Assembly: GCA_947650365.1 (NCBI GenBank)
Contig: OX393551.1
Coordinates: 93,346,697 to 93,410,696 of the forward strand
Direction: 5' to 3'
Source of the DNA: Chamaelirium japonicum
Lineage: Eukaryota; Streptophyta; Magnoliopsida; Liliales; Melanthiaceae
DNA length: 64,000 nt
Each line of letters opens with the position of its first letter. The first letter of the stretch is position 1. Shown here piece after piece: positions 1 to 11,487 of this stretch. A model generated the notes under the pieces. That model did no database searches. It was not told where the DNA came from and was given only the letters and a program-made list of their open reading frames with translations. The position numbers were made by a program, and so were the translations under genes.

Positions 1-629
1 TCTTCTCCTATAGATTAGGGTTTCTTATAGATTGCTTATGCCCTAAGTAAGCTTACCCTTTAAATAATATACGACCCCTTTAGGGTGGGACACGTTTGAT
101 GACTTTTCCTTTCTCCTATCTCGTAACACGTTATCAACATGAACATATGGAGCTTAGCCGACCAGTCGTATGAAAACAGAGAGAGAAACGAAGACAGAGA
201 AGAGAAAATAAGAGACAAGAGAACGAAGAGATAAACCAAGATAGAAGAGAAAAGAAGTCCTTCTCCAATCCATTAGCCACGGGTATAGGTGTAAAGTAAG
301 AAGGAATCTAAATTCCAAAACTCCACTTCTTAATAATATAATTAAATATCTCTATTCTTTTCTCTCTTTACCCATGGATTAGGGTTTTCCATAGATTGCT
401 TATGCCCTAAGTAAGCTTACCCTATAAATAATATACTACCCCTTTAGGGTAGGGCACGTTTGACGGCTTTCACTTTCTCCCATCTTACAATACGTTATCA
501 ATACAAACATATCAAGCCCAACCAACCAGTCACAAAAAAACAAAGAGAGAAATGAAGACAGAAGAGAGAAGAGAACAAAGAAATAAACAAAGAAAAATAA
601 GAGAAGAAGTCTTGCTCCAGTCTATTGGC
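1..629 (+). repeat. LTR/leader-like module array, block 1
   Basis: There is no gene here. The block holds two plus-oriented copies of a module with a fixed order: a telo-box-like TTAGGGTTT, a TATA-like CCCTATAAATAAT (about 52-80 and 418-440), a conserved TAGGGTGGGGCACGTTTGA region, CACGTTATCA, an ATG reading MSSPADQ-like residues in the better copies, a long purine-rich tract, and a tail ending in GGAATCTAAATTCC. The order resembles an LTR promoter followed by the start of an internal region. No matching polymerase is linked to it, so the family is unassigned. Confidence 0.7.
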
Positions 630-1507
630 TGTGGGTGCAAATTTTGGCCGAAAGCCTCACAAATAGTGGGACCCACCAGCCCTGCCTATGGGGTCCACAA
701 AGACGATAACAGGACCCACTAGCCCTACCTGTAGAATCCATAAAGATGATAGCGGGACCCACCAGCCCTGCCTGTGGGGTCCATCGAGGTAACGATAGGA
801 CCCACGGGCCCTGCCTGTGGGGTCCACCGAGATGACGGTAGGACCCACCAGTCCTGCCTGAGGGGTCTTCCGAGATGACAGCGGGACCCATCAACCCCGC
901 CAGGATTCAGGCGACAGCTGCAAAAACTGCCCTTTACTCTGGTTTCCCTTCAAGAAAAATCTATAAATAGAAGACCCAACGAGTGTACTAGAAAAAATCG
1001 GATCTCTGATTTCTGAATCAGACTTTCAAAAAACCTATAGCTCTTATATCCTAACTCTTCGATCTTTTTTTCAAAGAGATCAGTGATACTCGGCCTGTCG
1101 AAGTCACTTTGAGAAAAGTGTTAGTGAATTTAGGTTGCACCTTATAGCACGGAGATGTAGGTTTCGGCTGAACTCTAATATCATATCTTGTGTCAATCTC
1201 CTCTCTCTTCTTATTCATAGTTTGAATTCAAAGGCACTAACAAGCAACATCCGAATCAACAATCTAGACTAAAGTTTGATCAACCCTTCGACTCGACTTG
1301 ATTGACTGGTTGTGTGGAGTCTTCGGGTCTGATAGGTCCCGCTGTCGTCTTTGTGGACCCCACAAGCAGGTCTGGTGGGTCCCGTTGTCATCTTTGTAGA
1401 TCCTACATGCAGTACTAGTAGGTCCCGCTGTTGTATTTGTGGACCCCACAGGCAGGGCTGGTGGGTCCCACTATTTATGAGGCTTTCAGCCAAAATTTAA
1501 TCCCATA
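630..1507 (+). mobile_element. Solo-LTR-like element C, left copy
   Basis: This is an 878-bp insertion flanked by a TTGGC duplication (625-629 and 1508-1512) that interrupts one module. Its core is clearly related to the LTRs of elements A and B: it begins TGTGGGTGCAAATTTTGG, has a TATA-like CTATAAATAG-type site near 970, and shares the U5-side GTGTTAGTGAATT and GCACGGAGA segments. Unlike A and B, the far end is an inverted copy of its own GGGTCCC-type repeat block, so it has inverted repeats of roughly 250-300 bp. No internal coding region is present. An 878-bp mirror copy lies at 50863-51740. About 7% of bases differ in the stretch I compared. Confidence 0.75.
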
Positions 1508-4500
1508 TTGGCCATGGGTGTAGGTGTGAAGTAAGAAGGAATCTAAATTTCAAAACTTTACAAAAAGAAGAGAAGAAGATAGAAGAGAATGGAGAGATAA
1601 ATAAAGAGAGAAAAGAGAAGGAGTCCTACTCCAGTCCATTGACCACTGGTATAGGTGTGAAGTAAGAAGGAATCTAAATTCTAAAAATCCACTTTTGTCT
1701 TCGTTTCTTTCTCCATTTTCTTGCGACTGGTCGGCTGGGCTCGACATGTTCGTGCTGATAATATGTTATAAGATGTGAGAAAGAGAGAGCCGTCAAACGT
1801 GCCCCACCCTAAAGGGGTCGTATATTATTTATAGGGTAAGCTTACTTAGAGCCTAAACAATCTATGAGAAATCCTAATCCATAGGAGAAGAGAAAAGAGA
1901 ACGGAGAAATAAACAAAGAGAGAAGAGAGAAGAAGTCCTGCTCCAGTCCATTGGCCACGGGTATAGGTGTGAAATTAGAAGGAATCTAAATTCCAGTTTT
2001 CAATATTTATTTAACCTATTTAGGGTAGGGAACGTTTGACAACCCTCTCTTTCTTCCATCTCACAATACGTTATTAGCACAAACATATCGAGCCCAACCA
2101 ACCAGTCACAAGAAAACGGAGAGAGAAACGAAGACAGAAAAGAAAGAAGAAGAGAGAAGAGAACGGAGAGATAAACAAGAGATAAGAAGTCCTGCTCCAG
2201 TCCATTAGCCACAGGTATAGATGTGAAGAAGGAATATAAATTCCAAAACTCCATAGAAGAGAGAGAAGAAGAGAGAAGAGAATAGAAAGATAAATAAAGA
2301 GAGAAAAGAGAAGATGTCATGCTCTATTTCATTATCCACTATCAGATTTCTTCCATGGATTAGGATTTCTCATAGATTGCTTCGGCCCTAAGTAAGCTTA
2401 CCTATAAATAACATATGACCCCTTTTGGTTATGGCACATTTGACGGCTCTCTCTTTCTCCCATCTTACAATACATTATCAGTACGAATATATCGAGCACA
2501 GCCGTTAAATAATTCATTTATCTCTCCGTTCTCTTCTCTCTTCTTCTCTCTTCTCACAATACGTTATCAATACAAACATGTCGAGCCCAGTCGACCAGTC
2601 ACAAGAAAACATAGAGAGAAACAAAGACAGAAGAGAAAGAAGACGAGAGAAGATAACAGAGAGAAATGAAGAGAGAAGAGAGAATAAGTCATGTTTAAGT
2701 CCATTCGCCACGGGTTTAGGTGTGAAGTAAGAAGGAATATAAATTTCAAAACTCCACTTTTGTCTTCGTTTCTCTCTCTATTTTCTTTTGACTAGTCGGT
2801 TGGGCTCAATATATTTGTGCTGATAACGTATTGTGAGATAGAAGAAAGAGAGAGCTGTCAAATGTGCCCCACCGAAAAGGGGTCGTAAATTATTTATAGG
2901 GCAAGCTTACTTAGGGCCTAAGCAATCTATGGGAAACCTTAATCCATAGGAGAAGAGAACGAAGAGATTTAATTATATTTTTGAGAATTAGAGTTTTTGA
3001 ATTTAGATTCTTTCTTACTTCACACCTATACTGCTGATAACATATTTTGAGATGGGAAAAGAAGAGAGAAAAGAATGGAGAGATAAACTAAAATAGAAGA
3101 GACAAAAAGTCATGCTCCAGTCCATTGGCCACGGGTATAGATGTGAAGTAAAATAATTAAATTAAAATAACTAATTAATTATTTAATAACTTATTAGAGC
3201 CGACCAGTATTCGTTTTTTATAATCCATGGGTGAAGAGAGAAGAGAATAAAGTGATTTAATTATATTATAGAGAAGTGGAGTTTTGAAATTTAGATTCCT
3301 TCTTACTTCACACATATACCTGTGGCGAATAGACTAGAGCAGGACTTCTTCTTTCTTCTCTCTTCGTTCTCTTCTCACTTCTTCTCTCTCTTCTCTCTTC
3401 ATTTATCTCTTTATTCTCTTTTCTCCTACTCCAGTCTATTCGCCACGGGTATAGGTGTGAAGTAAGAAGGAATCTAAGTTCCAAAAGTCCACTTTTGACT
3501 TTGTTTCTCTTACTATTTTCTTACGACTGGTCGGTTGGCCTCGACATGTTCGTGCTCATAATGTGTTGTGAGATGGGAGAAAGAGAGAAAAGAATAGAGA
3601 GATAAACGAAGAGAGAAGAGAGAAGAGAGAAGAGAGAATAAGTCCTGCTCTAGTCTATTTGTCATGGGTATAGATGTGAAGTAAAAAGAAATCTAAATTT
3701 CAAAACTCCATAGTAGAGAGAGTAGAAGAAAGAAAAGAACGGAAAGATTTAATTATATTATTAAGAAGTGAAATTTTGGAATTTAGATTCCTTCTTATTT
3801 CACACCTATACCCGTGGTGAATAGATTGGAGAAGGACTTCTTCTCTCTTCTCTCGTCTCTCTTTATTTATCTCTCCGTTCTCTTCTCTCTTCTTATAACA
3901 CGTTATCAGCACGAACATGTTGAGCCCAGCCGGCCAGTCATAATAAAATGAAGAGAGATAAATATAGAAGAGAGCGAAGAAAAGAGAAAAGAATAGAAAG
4001 ATAAACAAAGTGAAAAGAGAGAAGATGTCCTACTCTAGTACATTGGCCACGGGTATAGGTGTGAAGTAAGAAGGAATCTAAATTCTAAAACTCCACAGAA
4101 AAGAGCAAAAAAGAGAACGGAGAGAAGAAGTTCTTCTCTTTCTGTTTTCTTATGACTGGTCGGTTGGGATCGACATGCTCATGCTGATAACCTGTTATGA
4201 GAAGAGAAAAGAAGATAAAAGAGAATAGAGAGATAAACAAAGAGAGAAGAGAGAAGAAGTCCTGCTCCAGTCCATTCACCACGGGTATAGGTGTGAAGTA
4301 AGAAGGAATCTAAATTTCAAAACTCCACTTCTCAATAATGTAATTAAATCTCTCCGCTCTCTTTTTTCTTCTCCTATGGATTAGATTTCCAAATATAGAA
4401 GGCAGAAGTAAAGTTTTCAAATATAGATTCCTTCTTACTTCACATCTATACCCGTAGCCTATGGATTGGAGTAGAACTTCTTCTCTCTTTATTTATCTCT

Positions 4501-6560
4501 CTATTCTCTTCTCTCTTTTTCTCTCTTCTATCTTTGTTTCTCTCTCTATTTTCTTACGACTGGTCAGCTGGGCTTGACATGCTCGTGTTATTAACGTATT
4601 GTGAGATAGGAGAAAAAGAAAGCCATCAAACATGCCCCACCCTAAAGGGGTTGTATATTATTTATAGGGTAAGAATAGAAAGAGAAACGAAGATAGAAGA
4701 GAGAAGAGGAGAGAAGAGAATAAAGAGATAAATAAAGAGTAAAGAGAGAAGAAGTCCTTTTATAGTCTATTGGACATTTTGATGGCTCTCTCTCTTTCTC
4801 CCATCTTACAACACATTATCAGCACGAACATGTCGAACCCAATCGATCAGTCATAAAAAACGGAGAGAAATAAATATAGAAGTGAAGATTTGGAATTTAT
4901 ATTCCTTCTTATTTCACACGTATACCTGTGGTAAATAGATTGGAGCAGGACTTCTTCTCTCATCTATCTTCGTTTATATCTTCGTTCTCATCTCTCTTCT
5001 TCTCTCTTCTCACAACACGTTATTAGCATGAATATGTCAAGCCCAGTCGACCTGTTACAAAAAAATAGAGGGAGAAACGAAGGCAAAAGTGGAGTTTTTG
5101 AATTTAGATAACTTCTTGCTTCACACATATACCCATGCCAATGGACTAGAGCAGGTCTTCTTCTCTCTTTTCTTTTCGTTTATCTTTTCGTTCTTTTCTC
5201 ACTTCTTTTCTGTCTTCTATCTTCATTTCTTTCTCCGTTTTCTTGTGACTGGTCGGCCGGGCTCGATATATTCGTGCTGATAACATGTTATGAGATGGGA
5301 GAAAGAGAGAGCCATCAAATATGCCCTACCCTAAAGGGGTCATATATTATTTATAGGGTAATCTTACTTAAGGCCAAAGCAATCTATATGAAACCCTTAT
5401 CCATAGGAGAAGATAGAAGAGAATGGAGAAATTTAATAATATTATTGAGAAGTGGAGTTATGGAATTTAGATTCCTTTTTACTTTACACCTATACTCATG
5501 GCGAATTGACTGGAGCATGACTTCTCTCTTCTCTCTTCATTTATCTCACTATTCTCTTCTCTCTTGTTCTTTCTTTTCTGTGGAGTTTTAGAATTTAGAT
5601 TCCTTCTACTTCACAAGCTTACCCTATAAATAATACGTTATCAGCATGAATATGTCAAGCCCAGCCGACCATGTCGAGTTTAGCCGACCAGTCACATGAA
5701 AATGGAAAGATAAACGAAGATAGAAGAGAGAGAAGAAGAGAGAAGTAAACGAAGAAATAAACAAAGAGAGAAAAGAGAAGATGTCCTGCTTCAGTCCATT
5801 GGCCACGGGTATATGTGTGAAGTAAGAATGAATCTAAATTCAAAAACTCTTTAAAAGAGAGAGAAAAGAGAAGAGAACGGAGAGATAAATTTAAATAGAA
5901 GAGAGAAGAAGTCTTGCTTCAGTCTATTAGCCATAGGTCTAGGTCAGAGGTAAGAAGGAATCTAAATTCCAAAACTTCACTTCTGTCTTTGTTTCTCTCT
6001 CTGTTTTTTTACATCTGGTCGGTTGGGCTCGATATATTCGTACTGGTAATGTATTGTGAGATGGAAGAAAGAGGGAGCCATCAAATGTTCCCCATATTAA
6101 AGGGTTCATATAAATATTGAGAAGTGGAGTTTTGGAATTTAGATTTCTTCTTACTTTACACCTATACTCGTGGCCAATAGATTGAAATATGACTTTTTCT
6201 CTCTTCTCTGTTCGTTTATCTCTCTGTTCTTTTCTCTCTTCTTCTGTCTTCTTTTCTCTCTTCGTTTTCTTGTGACTGGTCGACAGGGCTTAATATATTC
6301 GTGCTGATAACGTATTATGAGATAGGAGAAAGAGAGATCCGTCAAACATGTCCCACCCTAATGGGGTCGTATAAATATTAAGAAGTAGAGTTTTAGAATT
6401 TAGATTCCTTCTTACTTTATACCTATACCCGTGGTGAATGGACTGGAGCATGACTTCTTCTCTCTTCTCTTTTCTTTTATCTCTCCGTTCTCTTTTTCCT
6501 TCTTCTCTCTCTTTTGTCTTCGTTTCTCTCTTTCTTTTCTTGTGCCTGGTCGGTTGGGCT
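1508..6560. repeat. LTR/leader-like module array, block 2
   Basis: There is no gene here. Modules occur in both orientations. Minus-oriented TATA-like sites (TATTATTTATAGGGTAAG type) lie near 1811, 2886, 4662 and 5342. Plus-oriented ones lie near 2395 and 5608. Purine-rich and pyrimidine-rich tracts alternate as the orientation switches. Short open frames rich in Ser, Leu and Phe (pyrimidine strand) or Glu, Arg and Lys (purine strand) are by-products of these tracts. A short AT-rich piece lies at about 3150-3220. Confidence 0.7.
6556..6560 (+). repeat. Target-site duplication of element A (left)
   Basis: GGGCT occurs immediately before the LTR that starts TGTGGGGG and again at 31662-31666 after the LTR that ends CCCACA. 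The unduplicated target survives in the palindrome's other arm at 45068-45072, read as AGCCC. Confidence 0.93.
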
Positions 6561-7238
6561 TGTGGGGGAAAATCTTCGTGCCGACCCGAAGACTTCGCCG
6601 CACCAGTCAATTGAAGGTTTGAGTCGTAGATCGTTGATCGATCTGTTGATTGGAGTTGTCGCTTTCGATATGCAAAGAGAGGCGTAATCAGAGAGAGTTG
6701 ACACGAGAGGTGATCTCGGAGTTCAGCTGAAGCCTACGTCTCCGTGCTATAGGGAGCAACCCGAATTCACTAACACTTGTATCAAAGTGATCTCGACAGG
6801 CCGAGTATCACTGAAACCCCTTTGATCTCTTCAAAGACAAGAAGAAGATCAAAGAGAGGAAGTGAAGGGATGGAAACTGAAATCCGGAGCTCTGGTTTCT
6901 GAAAATCAAATCTCAGAAATGGAAATCGGATTTCGGATCCTTTTACATTCGTAGGTTCTGCTATTTATAGAATTCCCGGGGAGGAATTCCGAGGTAAATG
7001 GCGGTTTATGCTGTTGTATCTGGGGATCCTCTAGGTAAAGCTGGTGGGTCCCGCTGCCGTCTCCTGGGGGATTCCACAAGCTCTTGGGCCCACCAGGCAG
7101 GGCCGGTGGGTCCCGCGATACTCTTCGTGGGCCCACCAGGCGGGGCTGGTGGGTCTCGCTGTAGTCTTCGGGGCCCCCACCAGGCAGGGCCGGTGGGTCC
7201 CGCTGTTTGCAGACTTCTTGCCAAAATTTGCACCCACA
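6561..7238 (-). repeat. 3' LTR of element A
   Basis: The LTR is 678 bp, bounded by TG and CA, and pairs with 30985-31661 (677 bp). Going along the minus strand it starts TGTGGGTGCAAATTTTGG, then has a GC-rich block of GGGTCCC and GGGCCCACC units (about 7038-7205), the TATA-like CTATAAATAG (6961-6970 on the plus map), and a U5 end in CCCCCACA. Many short open frames of Gly, Pro, Arg and Trp in this region come from the GC-rich repeats and are not genes. Confidence 0.92.
6961..6970 (-). promoter_or_regulatory. TATA-like site in the 3' LTR of A
   Basis: CTATAAATAG on the minus strand lies in the same relative place in all four Tat LTRs here (6961, 15029, 26950, 31385). It fits the U3 promoter of the element. 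Position and conservation are seen; activity is inferred. Confidence 0.65.
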
Positions 7239-7255
7239 GTTACCCCCTCCAAGTT
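7239..7255 (-). other. Polypurine tract of element A
   Basis: The minus strand reads AACTTGGAGGGGGTAAC directly against the 3' LTR, the expected place for the plus-strand primer of an LTR retrotransposon. The same 17 bases lie beside the 3' LTR of B at 15596-15612. Confidence 0.8.
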
Positions 7256-7355
7256 AGCTAGAGGCCGATCTGGCTGGCTTGGATTCGTGGTGCGAAGCTA
7301 ACGATCCCCTGTCTACAAATGCCAAGGAGCTTGCCAAGTGTTAGTGTCAAAAGAG

Positions 7356-8343
7356 GACTGATCGGTCAATTTTGACTGATCGGTCAAAGTTGACCGATCG
7401 GTTGATTTTGACCGATCGGTCAAGTTTGACCGATCGGTTAAAATCAACCGGTCGAGGTTGGAGTGATCGGGCAAAAAACCAAGTTTTTTGCCCGATCCAG
7501 TAGAAAATCGACCGATCGGTTGATTTTGACCGATCGGTCAAGTTTGACTGATCGGTTAAAATCAACCGGTCGAGGTTGGAGTGATCGGACAAAAAACCAA
7601 GTTTTTTGCCCGATCCAGTAGAAAATCGATCGATCGGTTGATTTCGACCGATCGGTCAAGTTTGACCGATCGGTAAAAATCAACCGGTCGAGGTTGGAGT
7701 GATCGGGGAAAAAACCAAGTTTTTTGCCCGATCTAGTAGAAAATCGACCGATCGGTTGATTTCGCCGATCGGTCATGTTTGACCGATCGGTTAAAATCAA
7801 CCGGTCAAGGTTGGAGTGATCGGGTAAAAAGCCAAGTTTTTTGCCCAATCTAATAGAAAATCGAACGATCGGTTGATTTCGACTGATCGGTCATGTTTGA
7901 CTGATCGGTTAAAATCAACCGGTCAACGTTGGAGTGATCGGGTAAAAAACCAAGTTTTTTCCTTGATCTAGTAGAAAATCGACCGATCGGTTGATTTCGA
8001 CCGATCGGTCATGTTTGACCGATCGGTTAAAATTAACCGGTCAAGGTTGGAGTGATCGGGCAAAAAACCAAGTTTTTTGCCCGATCCAGTAGAAAATCGA
8101 CCGATCGGTTGATTTTGACCGATCGGTCATGTTTGACCGATCGGTTAAAATCAACCGGTCAAGGTTGGACTGATCGGGCAAAAAACCAAGTTTTTTGCCC
8201 GATCCAGTAGAAAATCGACCGATCGGTTGATTTCGACCGATCGGTCATGTTTGATCGATCGGTTAAAATTAACCGATCAAGGTTGGACTGATCGGGCAAA
8301 AAACCAAGTTTTTTGCCCGATCTAGTAGAAAATCGACCGATGG
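7356..8343. repeat. About 118-bp palindrome-rich tandem array in element A
   Basis: There are about eight copies with a period near 118 bp, for example AAAATCGACCGATCGGTTG-like starts near 7504, 7621, 7739, 7857, 7975, 8093, 8211 and 8329. Each unit holds one or more GACCGATCGGTC perfect palindromes, often extended to 14-16 bases, an AACCGGT site, and a hairpin-prone GGCAAAAAACC...TTTTTTGCC segment. The TTGAC cores match the W-box bound by WRKY proteins. The array lies between the 3' LTR and the antisense gene, directly upstream of that gene's promoter. Apparent proteins rich in Asp-Arg-Ser here are repeat translations. Confidence 0.9.
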
Positions 8344-8540
8344 AAGTCGAGTTGATACGGAATTTGAAGTGGCACCATTTTCACTGTTTCGATTGAATTG
8401 GTTGTTCACTTGGACCGATGGTTCTCTTGGACCGGCGGGTTTCTTTGACCGGCGGTTCCCTTGGGCTGGCGGTTCAGCTGGTGCGACGCTTCGGCTGGCT
8501 CCGACGGTTCGCCTGGTTTTGCGCTTGCTACGGATGGATG

Positions 8541-8627
8541 CCACGTGTCCTTGCAAAAACACGCGATTTGACATAGTGATGACCGTGTCCTTTCGATTTG
8601 CGCGCCAATTCCCCCAGGGTATATAAG
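8541..8627 (+). promoter_or_regulatory. Promoter of the antisense gene in A: G-box and TATA box
   Basis: CCACGTGT (8541-8548) has a G-box CACGTG core, and TATATAAG (8620-8627) lies about 105 bp before the ATG at 8730. The same pair, at similar spacing, is found in B (17028-17035 and 17108-17115). Conservation between the two copies supports a real promoter on the plus strand, opposite to the retrotransposon transcript. Confidence 0.68.
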
Positions 8628-8729
8628 CTACTCTGGCTGCCATTTTCGCCTCATGCTTTTAGAAATTTTTTCGAAGTCCATAATCTTTGCTCTTGGTTTT
8701 TGTTCTTTGTTTCCTTCCGATCGGTTGAA

Positions 8730-11487
8730 ATGGCGTCTTCTGGTAGCGTGAAGAAGGTGAACGTGGTCCCCTCGAAGAGGAAGGGGAAGGAGATTGTTGA
8801 AGTCTCATCCGTCCCGAAGGGCCGTGGCAAAGGCAAGGCTGAGCTTATCGAGCTTGGTCAATTGGGCAAGAGGCACCAGGGAGTGGGGTTTGCTTCTGTA
8901 CCATCCCGTCCAGAGCATATCCCCAAGGCAAAATTCGTTCTTTGCCCGCTGATGCCTCTGTCGGTGGAACCAGAGTATGGGTACAATACCGGTGGCAGAC
9001 TTACCAACTTGAAGAGGGAGAAATTGCAGAAGCTACTAGCTTGCTTCACAGAGGGGAAGATCCGACCATCGCTTCCGGGAGTTTTATCTGCTTTCGTGAT
9101 CGATAAGCGGACAATCTTTACTACATATGCGAGCAAGGAGCAAGTGATGGGGACGATAGTTACTATTGGCCAGTTGAACTGCGAACTACGCCTCCCACTG
9201 CCTCCGTTCGCCACAAGGCTTCTGAATACCTCAGGTCTTTGTCCTGGGCAGATCTCGGGGAACGCATGGAGAATCATCTATGCTTTCTGCCGCGTGGAGT
9301 CCGACTTCCAAGATGAGCTGAGGGAGTGTCACTCCAGCATTCCTGAGGGTGAGGTTGCAAGGATAGAGTTAGGCTATTTCTTCTACCACTACATGTGGGC
9401 TTCGAGGAAGGATAGCCCATTCTTCAATCTGACTGGTATCTCAGCCCTTCGGCCGATCGTCGACACCGTCGGCTCTGACAAGCTCTATACCGACTGGCCG
9501 ATATCGGTCTCCGGTGCATGGACACCTCTCTCAATACCTGAGACTCCTCGTTATAAGGTGCACGAAGAGATAGATATATACTGTGCAGGATGAGCCCTCG
9601 CATAGCCTTCAGAGCGGGTAGGGGCTATTGACAATCTCTTCCTAGAGCTGACATGCGGGACTCGATCATGGAAGCAGTTCTCGAACTGCCCCGTTCGACA
9701 TGGCAATGCCAACCTCCTTCACCGACTGCGGGCCCGCTATAAAGACAACGAAGTCTTGTATTCCGATTATGAGGAGGATCCTCAATCAGGCAAGATCGTT
9801 AGAAGAATTCGGGCCGAGAAGAAGGCGCACGGAGCCCGGCGCAGCTTACCCTCAGAGGAGAAGCTGGTGATCAATCGCAAGGGCCAGGCCAAGAAGAGGA
9901 AAATCTATGTCGAGGAGGAGAAGAAAAAAGAAGAAGAGAAAGAGAAGGAAGGTGGAGGTGGAGATGAAGATGAAGAGGATGGAGGTGACGATGATGAGGA
10001 CAGTGACGATGATGATGACGATGATGGTAGCAATGGCAGCAATGAAGGAGGAGAAAATGGAGATGGAGCAAATGGGGGTGGAGAGGAAGTATCGCCCATT
10101 CCCACTGGTGGTGGTGGGGACGAACTTCCTCCCACCCCCACTGGTGGTGGTGAGGGTGAGCTTCCTCCCACCCCCACTGGAGGTGGTGAAGAAGATTCAC
10201 AACCCATCCCTATAGACGAGGCTAAGGCCCGTCGCATGGAGGGAGTGATGGATGCAGAGGATGACGGCCAGAAGGTGCAACCCCTGTATCGTTTTGAAGA
10301 GTTGGAGAAGCCCTACTACAAGCGGAGGTTTAGAGGTTAAACAACCTCCTCCCCCATCGCTCTCTTTGGCGGAGGAGATGGCAGCCCTTGTGGCTGGGCT
10401 CGAGCAGCAACAAGATGAAGGAGAGATCTCACCTCCTCGAGGTGTTCTTTCTCTTGCACACATGGAGAGAGAGAGAGCCGCATGGGTGATGGGACTCCCC
10501 AACCTCAACCAGAGCCAACCCCTCCCAAAGAGAAGTCTACCCCCAAGGGTAAGAGCACTGATCGTGGGAAGGGGAAAGTATCTCAAGCTGATGCCACAGG
10601 TATCCTTACTAACTTCTACTTATAATTGTACTGCCTTTGAAGTTTGAAAATATTCTAACTCTTTGAATTTTTGCTTGTCTTGCAGAGACTCCTGCTGGCA
10701 CAACTTTGCTTTTGAAGGATTTGGGTGAGGTTGATATCAACCACCCAACTCCGGTGATCCGGAAACTCTGTAACCTCCCGGGGGCCTCGATCGAAGAAGC
10801 CTTCCATAGGCTTGAAGTGGTGGTAAGTGCATCAGCCTGACTTGACTTTTGAGTTGAATCTTCTGAAATATTCTAACACATCTTGTTTGTTCACAGAACT
10901 CAGCGGTTCTGAAGTTTGGCACAAAGCTTTTCAAGAAGGTCAGAGAGCGAGAGGCTTCATCTGAAGTCTCTCGCCTGACGGTTGAATTGGAAGCTGCCCA
11001 AGAAGAGAAGGATAAGCTGAGGGAGCTTCTTTCTTCTAAGAAGGAGGCTTTGAAGGCCAAGATCGAGGCCCTTCACAAGGAGAAATTGGAGAGCAAGGGC
11101 TGGCACGATGGTTATGTAGCTCGGGGTCACGATCTTGAAGAATTGAAAAACCGGTTCTTCAGGATTGAGACTCTAGCTCATGACCGATCGGTGGAGCTAA
11201 CGGAGCTGAAGAGCCAAGTTGCTGATAGGGAAGCTGCTCTCGCTGCTAGAGAAGCTGCTTTTGATACTAAGGAGGCTTCTTTTATTGCCAAGGAGGAGGC
11301 TCTCAGGAAGGAGTTGGAGCATACCCGTTCTGAATGTCAGAGCTTCAGGGAAACTGCAGAGAAGGCGGTGGAAGCACTCAGGGTCCATGCCAGCAGTGTC
11401 CGATCTTCTAAGGCTTCGGCTGCGAGCAAAGCTCATGGTGGATCTGAAGGAGAGAGGTCACGTGCCCCAAGCGTAGCCAAACCCTGA
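8730..11487 (+). pseudogene. Antisense passenger gene of element A (broken copy)
   Basis: It lies on the strand opposite gag-pol and runs tail-to-tail with pol. ATG 8730 is chosen because the same MASxGSxKK start is used in B. The N-terminus is basic (SKRKGKEIVE and KGRGKGKAELIEL), followed by a globular region with LPPFATRLLNTSGLCPG, NAWRIIYAF and YFFYHYMWASRKDSPFF, an acidic Glu/Asp run, Pro-rich PPTPTGGG repeats, and a C-terminal coiled coil. Two GT-AG introns (10600-10685 and 10823-10896) match those of B, and the middle exon is 137 bp in both. The pattern resembles the plant retrotransposon antisense proteins grouped as Transposase_28-like, but I cannot confirm the family. The copy is broken in a few places. 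Confidence 0.75.

Noticed and set aside
7347-7848. Minus-strand open frames rich in Asp-Arg-Ser (also 15636-16114 on plus)
   Set aside because: They are translations of the 118-bp palindrome array, not genes.
7356-8343. CRISPR-like pattern of regular palindromic repeats
   Set aside because: The spacers are near-identical linkers, the genome is plant-like, and no cas gene is present. It is an ordinary tandem array.
9871-10237. His- or Ser/Pro-rich frames opposite the acidic part of the antisense gene (also 18273-18896)
   Set aside because: They are complements of the Glu/Asp-coding GA-rich stretch in the antisense gene.
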